Shown: one piece after another, positions 60,520 through 64,000 of the stretch
How positions within the stretch are numbered: position 1 is the first letter of the stretch
How the letters are laid out: every line of letters begins with the position of its first letter
From: Gp6-AA40 sp963818645
GTDB lineage: Bacteria > Acidobacteriota > Vicinamibacteria > Vicinamibacterales > UBA2999
Direction: 5' to 3'
Assembly (NCBI GenBank): GCA_963818645.1
Contig: CAWFTF010000001.1
Coordinates: 148,591 to 212,590, forward strand
DNA length: 64,000 bases
Position numbers and translations under genes: made by a program
The notes under the pieces: model-generated
Told to the model about the DNA's origin: nothing
Seen by the model: the letters and a program-made list of their open reading frames with translations, nothing else
Database searches by the model: none

Positions 60520-61558
60520 ACTATGGTTCGCGCTCCTCTGCTTCATGCTGACGATGTTCGTCGTCCTTGACGGCTGGGACATCGGGGCGGGAGCGCTGCA
60601 CTTTCTGGTGGCGAAGACCGATCCGGAGCGGCGTCAGGTAATCGCGGCCATCGGTCCGCTCTGGAGCTGGCATGAGGTGTGGCTTGTCGCCGCGGGCGGC
60701 ACATTCGTCCTCGCGTTTCCAGAGCTCATGGCCGTGTCGTTCTCGGGCTTCTACCTGGCGCTCTGGATGGTGCTCTGGTCGTTCGTGCTGCGCGGGATCT
60801 CGATCGAGGTCGGCGGCCACATCAACGATTCGCTCTGGCGATCGGGCTGGGACTTTGTGTTTGCCGTCTCGAATGTCCTGCTTGCGATCCTGTTTGGAAC
60901 CGCACTCGGAAACGTGATCAGGGGAGTCCCGATTGACGGCAGCGGCATGTTCAGCATGTCGCTGTTCACGGACTTCACCGCGCGGGGTCGCGTCGGCATC
61001 CTCGATTGGTACACGCTGTCCGTAGCAGTGTTTGCCACTGTGCTGCTCTCCGCACACGGCGCCACGTATCTCCGTCTGAAGACTGTCGGTCCCGTTCACG
61101 AGCGAAGCGAGCGGCTGGCCCGCCAGCTGTGGCTCGTCACCGCGGCGTTGTTCGTCGTCGTCTCCGTGGAGACGTCGGTCGTGAGGCCCGAGCTCTTTCA
61201 GGCGATGTTCCAGCGTCCGTTGGCGTGGATCTCCGTTGTCGTGATCGGAGCCGCCGTCTGGGCGTTGGCGACAGGACTACGCGGACGAGCCGAGAGCCGA
61301 GCCTTTGCCGGGTCGTGCGGCGTGATCGCCGGCCTGCTCGCCGGCGCCGGGGCGAGCCTCTTTCCCGTGGTTCTTCACTCGACTCTGTCGCCCGAACACT
61401 CGATGACGGCGTATTCCGGTGCGACCGCCGAACGAGGCCTGAGGACCGCGCTGTTCTGGTGGCCGGTTGCCGTCGCCCTCGCGTTGACGTACTTCTTCGT
61501 CATCATGCGCATCTACTCTGGCAAGGTGCGCCCCTCGCAGGACACTCAGGGTTACTAA
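60512..61558 (+). CDS. cydB: Cytochrome bd-type quinol oxidase subunit II
   Basis: This 348-residue subunit II has eight or nine membrane helices. The opening FALLCFMLTMFVVLDGWDIGAG is diagnostic, as are PLWSWHEVWLVAAGGTFVLAFPELMAV and WSFVLRGISIEVGGHIND. TTG 60512 lies 6 bases after a GAAGG site and overlaps the cydA stop, which decides this start. No cydX-sized frame that I could support follows it. It ends the operon running from zwf. Confidence 0.9.
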   Translation: MVELWFALLCFMLTMFVVLDGWDIGAGALHFLVAKTDPERRQVIAAIGPLWSWHEVWLVAAGGTFVLAFPELMAVSFSGFYLALWMVLWSFVLRGISIEVGGHINDSLWRSGWDFVFAVSNVLLAILFGTALGNVIRGVPIDGSGMFSMSLFTDFTARGRVGILDWYTLSVAVFATVLLSAHGATYLRLKTVGPVHERSERLARQLWLVTAALFVVVSVETSVVRPELFQAMFQRPLAWISVVVIGAAVWALATGLRGRAESRAFAGSCGVIAGLLAGAGASLFPVVLHSTLSPEHSMTAYSGATAERGLRTALFWWPVAVALALTYFFVIMRIYSGKVRPSQDTQGY

Positions 61559-61582
61559 GGGCACGCGTCCCATGCCGCGTCG

Positions 61583-64000
61583 TCACTGAGACTGTTCCGT
61601 GTGCTGCGTGAGCGACAGGTGGCGAGGCTCTCTGGGCGCCAGAGCGTCATTGTCCCGGCTGACCTTCGTCGACCAGCGATAGAGAACAGACCACACGCCG
61701 AGACCCACGACGATTGTGAAGGTGGTTAACGAAACGGCCAGGGCCAGAAGACCGCGCCACCCGAATAGTTCTGGCGAGTTGTGAACCCGCAAGGTCGCGG
61801 CAGTGACAATCGCGAGCATCAGCGCAACTCCGGTGCTGAACGCAGCCAGTTTGATCCAGGTCATCGCCGATCCAAGCCAGGTCAGTCCAAGGGACGGAGA
61901 CTCGTCCTGCTGGTGCAGCCTGAGGCATTTCAGATGACACAGGTCCTCGCCGTAGTCGGCGGCCGCGGCAATTAACGGGATGGCTAGCCAGAGGCTCTGC
62001 AGCCACTTCCACTCGAGCTGCCACGCTCCGAACCACAAGCCGAATGTGAACACGAGGGTGTACACGGGAATGAAGCCAATGATGTCTCGATACAACGTCT
62101 CCCGAACGACAGCGCGCATGCGGCAGCCCGTTGCATTGTGTGGTCGCCGGCCACTGAGCATGGAGCACCAACTATCCAGGCACTCCTGCACACGAGTCGG
62201 CGATGTCCGAAGCTGCAAACTTACGATCGATCCAAGGTTGGCGCGCGTCATTGGCCTGCCTGCCCACGAGAACGCGTTCAGGAAGTAGATCACGGCCAGC
62301 TGCATCAGAAGGAGTAAGCCTGCGAATCGTTCGCTATCCGTGATGTTCGCTCTGATCGCCAGCGTGACGTCGAACGCGGGACCGATGAACCGCCAGATCT
62401 CATAAACCACGATGGTCGCGATGACGATCAGGGTGCTTGAAATCACGGGTCCAATGACGGCTGCTTGTACAACGACTCGTGCCGGAGGTGAGCTCGATCG
62501 TGCGTAGAAGTGATTGAGGACCACTCCGAGCCCGACACCGAGCCCGGCGCCGAGAGAAATGAACACCCAATAGGTGACCGCTGTTGCAGAAGCGCTCAGC
62601 GCATCGCGGATGGACGGCATGCCGGCGCCGATGGTTGCGAGATTGACGACGACGCCGCCCATGCCAAACAGGAACAAGACGACACCAAGGGCCCGCATCC
62701 AATAGATGGAGTCCAGGAACGCCCGCCGGGGAGGTGAGTCGCCCTGCGCGGCAATCTTGAAGTTTTGAACGCTCTCCGCCCAGTCAACCAATCCGAATGC
62801 GCCTGCCGCCAGCATGAGAAACCAAACCGGAGGCAGCCTCCCTGGCCAGAAATTGAACACCTGGTCAACGACCAGGAATCCAGCTGCGGCGAGCGTTGCC
62901 CACAGCAGGAGACCCAAATAGGGAGCGAACGCGTCGCCCATCCAGTTGTGCTGCGATGACATCGTAGCGATCGGTGCCAGCACGCTTCTGCGATGGCGAG
63001 CGGTGTGCCTCCTGGCATACTCGACGAGATTGGGAGGTGGATTCACATGGCTCTCCCAATAGCGCACGACGCTCTCGTCGACGTGCTCATTGATGCTGGC
63101 AAGCACGAAGCCTGGCTGGCCTTCAGTGCGCCTCCGGTTGGCCCGCACCTCAGGCAGCGGGTCAAGCGTCCGGTAGCAGCGTTTCGCTCGCAGGACCGTA
63201 GTCCAGAACGGAGTCGCAAATTCGGCGAACGAATCGCGCGGCCCCAACCGCCCTATTGGAGATGGCACTATCTCGGTGATGTGGTCGCAAATGAGTCCGG
63301 CGCGACGCGCCCCCTCGAGGAGCCATTTGAGCGGTTCTTGCGCCAACGGATTACTTTGATATCCCCCGCCAACGTTCGAGTGAGCCCCAACGAACCAACG
63401 CTGTTGAACGCGATCGGTCCAGGCCGTGGCGAGCGATTTTCCTGGATCGCTGGGCCGGCGCAGATCAGTCGTTCGATCGTGACCTTCAAGCCGGTCGAGT
63501 TCGTCCGACCGGTTCGGGCCTATATACGCGACAAAGGGCGTGTGCCGGAAATTACTTCGGTGCTCGTCTATCGCCAGTGCGTGCCGACACTGCTGGATGA
63601 GCGTCGTCGGACGCATGTTGTGATGAAGAGCCAGTCGGCTCTGCACACCGGGGATCGCGAGGGCGTCCCATCCGACGGCGCCCACGGTGTCGTACACGCC
63701 GAGATACGTGATCTGCACACGGCGAGACCATCGAATGAGTAGTTCTTCGGTGTCGTTGAGGTCATGGATCCGTTGCCCTGGGAGACCACTTGTGCTCGTC
63801 GCAGCATCGTGATCTTCCCTGCGAATGAGCCATGGATCCCAGATCAGGTCTGGCAGTCGCCGGAACTCTGGAACAGATTCACCGAAGAGCGCCGTGAACG
63901 GACCAGTGTGGTGCTCGCGCTCGCGCCCGAGCAGGCAGTAGTTCTGCCACAGTTGTTTGACGGTGAGCGGTGCCCCACGCCGGAGCAACCCGCAGGAACT
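61583..64000 (-). CDS. DUF2235 alpha/beta-hydrolase with multi-helix membrane tail, 5' end outside window
   Basis: The visible 805 codons lack the start, and the reading frame is open to the window edge. A GLLRRGAP segment at the edge matches what follows the GFSRGA nucleophile in DUF2235 (Tle1-like phospholipase fold) proteins, so the catalytic Ser lies outside. The catalytic Asp is in YDTVGAVG, and the His in GAHSNVGGGY. From about residue 340 there are eight or more membrane helices in pairs, an unusual extension. Family members include type VI secretion lipase effectors, but no secretion or immunity gene is adjacent here. It is convergent with cydB across 24 bases. Confidence 0.75.
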   Translation of the reverse strand, partial: SSCGLLRRGAPLTVKQLWQNYCLLGREREHHTGPFTALFGESVPEFRRLPDLIWDPWLIRREDHDAATSTSGLPGQRIHDLNDTEELLIRWSRRVQITYLGVYDTVGAVGWDALAIPGVQSRLALHHNMRPTTLIQQCRHALAIDEHRSNFRHTPFVAYIGPNRSDELDRLEGHDRTTDLRRPSDPGKSLATAWTDRVQQRWFVGAHSNVGGGYQSNPLAQEPLKWLLEGARRAGLICDHITEIVPSPIGRLGPRDSFAEFATPFWTTVLRAKRCYRTLDPLPEVRANRRRTEGQPGFVLASINEHVDESVVRYWESHVNPPPNLVEYARRHTARHRRSVLAPIATMSSQHNWMGDAFAPYLGLLLWATLAAAGFLVVDQVFNFWPGRLPPVWFLMLAAGAFGLVDWAESVQNFKIAAQGDSPPRRAFLDSIYWMRALGVVLFLFGMGGVVVNLATIGAGMPSIRDALSASATAVTYWVFISLGAGLGVGLGVVLNHFYARSSSPPARVVVQAAVIGPVISSTLIVIATIVVYEIWRFIGPAFDVTLAIRANITDSERFAGLLLLMQLAVIYFLNAFSWAGRPMTRANLGSIVSLQLRTSPTRVQECLDSWCSMLSGRRPHNATGCRMRAVVRETLYRDIIGFIPVYTLVFTFGLWFGAWQLEWKWLQSLWLAIPLIAAAADYGEDLCHLKCLRLHQQDESPSLGLTWLGSAMTWIKLAAFSTGVALMLAIVTAATLRVHNSPELFGWRGLLALAVSLTTFTIVVGLGVWSVLYRWSTKVSRDNDALAPREPRHLSLTQHTEQSQ

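Noticed and set aside
61583..64000. Type VI secretion effector-immunity locus
   Set aside because: There is no VgrG, PAAR, chaperone or immunity gene in the window and the protein has a large membrane domain. The upstream side is not visible.

Overview
The window is GC-rich bacterial chromosome. Its gene content points to the Acidobacteriota, probably a Vicinamibacteria-like soil lineage: tandem PQQ-type quinoproteins, an ADOP-type (MacB/FtsX) permease, CRTAC1 (FG-GAP plus ASPIC/UnbV) proteins, many secreted proteins with Gly/Arg/Pro-rich stretches, and REP-like palindromes. This is inference from gene families; there is no rRNA gene here. I saw no tRNA, rRNA, CRISPR array, integrase or intact insertion sequence.

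Layout. 0.2-7.9 kb: two PQQ-type dehydrogenases, a secreted protein of a recurring 'PWGDPD' family and an ADOP permease, all on +. 7.9-12.9 kb: a Ca2+-type P-type ATPase divergent from an NhaR-like LysR regulator, then a second PWGDPD protein. 12.9-18.4 kb: an acetyl/propionyl-CoA synthetase divergent from an acrylyl-CoA-reductase-like gene, a small secreted protein and an MsbA-type ABC exporter. 18.5-20.2 kb: an Asp-box beta-propeller translationally coupled to a ThiS/MoaD-like beta-grasp protein ending in Gly-Gly, meeting a UBP-type zinc-finger gene tail to tail. 20.3-24.8 kb: a core-MetE-like enzyme, a third secreted protein of PWGDPD type, a DUF6152 protein, then a DUF485 plus acetate-type symporter pair. 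24.8-30.9 kb: a TPR/FG-GAP/ASPIC protein, a CRTAC1 protein and an RnfD/NqrB-like membrane protein in one tight operon. 31-37.9 kb: a hybrid sensor kinase, a DUF1810 protein, a flavin-dependent acyl-CoA-dehydrogenase-fold enzyme, a CPXCG mini-protein and two MscS-type channel proteins.

37.9-43.1 kb (-): a glucosylglycerate-type glycosyltransferase, trehalose synthase and a glycogen-debranching enzyme, which together look like a compatible-solute/glycogen module next to the osmotic channels. 43.1-46.8 kb (-): a DUF2231/TPR membrane protein, a pentaheme cytochrome and a monoheme cytochrome fused to an outer-membrane-like C-terminal domain. 46.9-51.6 kb (-): a CBS-GGDEF-EAL protein and a CobT/CobS-like VWA/AAA pair. 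51.6-54.1 kb: a secreted metallo-beta-lactamase-fold protein facing endonuclease IV across an inverted repeat. 54.3-61.6 kb (+): zwf, transketolase, a polyphosphate-glucokinase-like ROK kinase, a histidine phosphatase and cydAB, linking glucose entry into the pentose phosphate pathway with a bd-type terminal oxidase. 61.6 kb to the end (-): a DUF2235 alpha/beta-hydrolase with a multi-helix membrane tail, running off the window.

An important caveat is that about 22 places show a clean change of reading frame inside an otherwise well-conserved gene. Nearly all can be repaired by removing one base, and most are not in homopolymers. They occur in the gene-rich 2-51 kb part and are absent from the last 13 kb. 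I treat the affected genes as single genes and give repaired boundaries. Residual long-read insertion errors are the simplest explanation.
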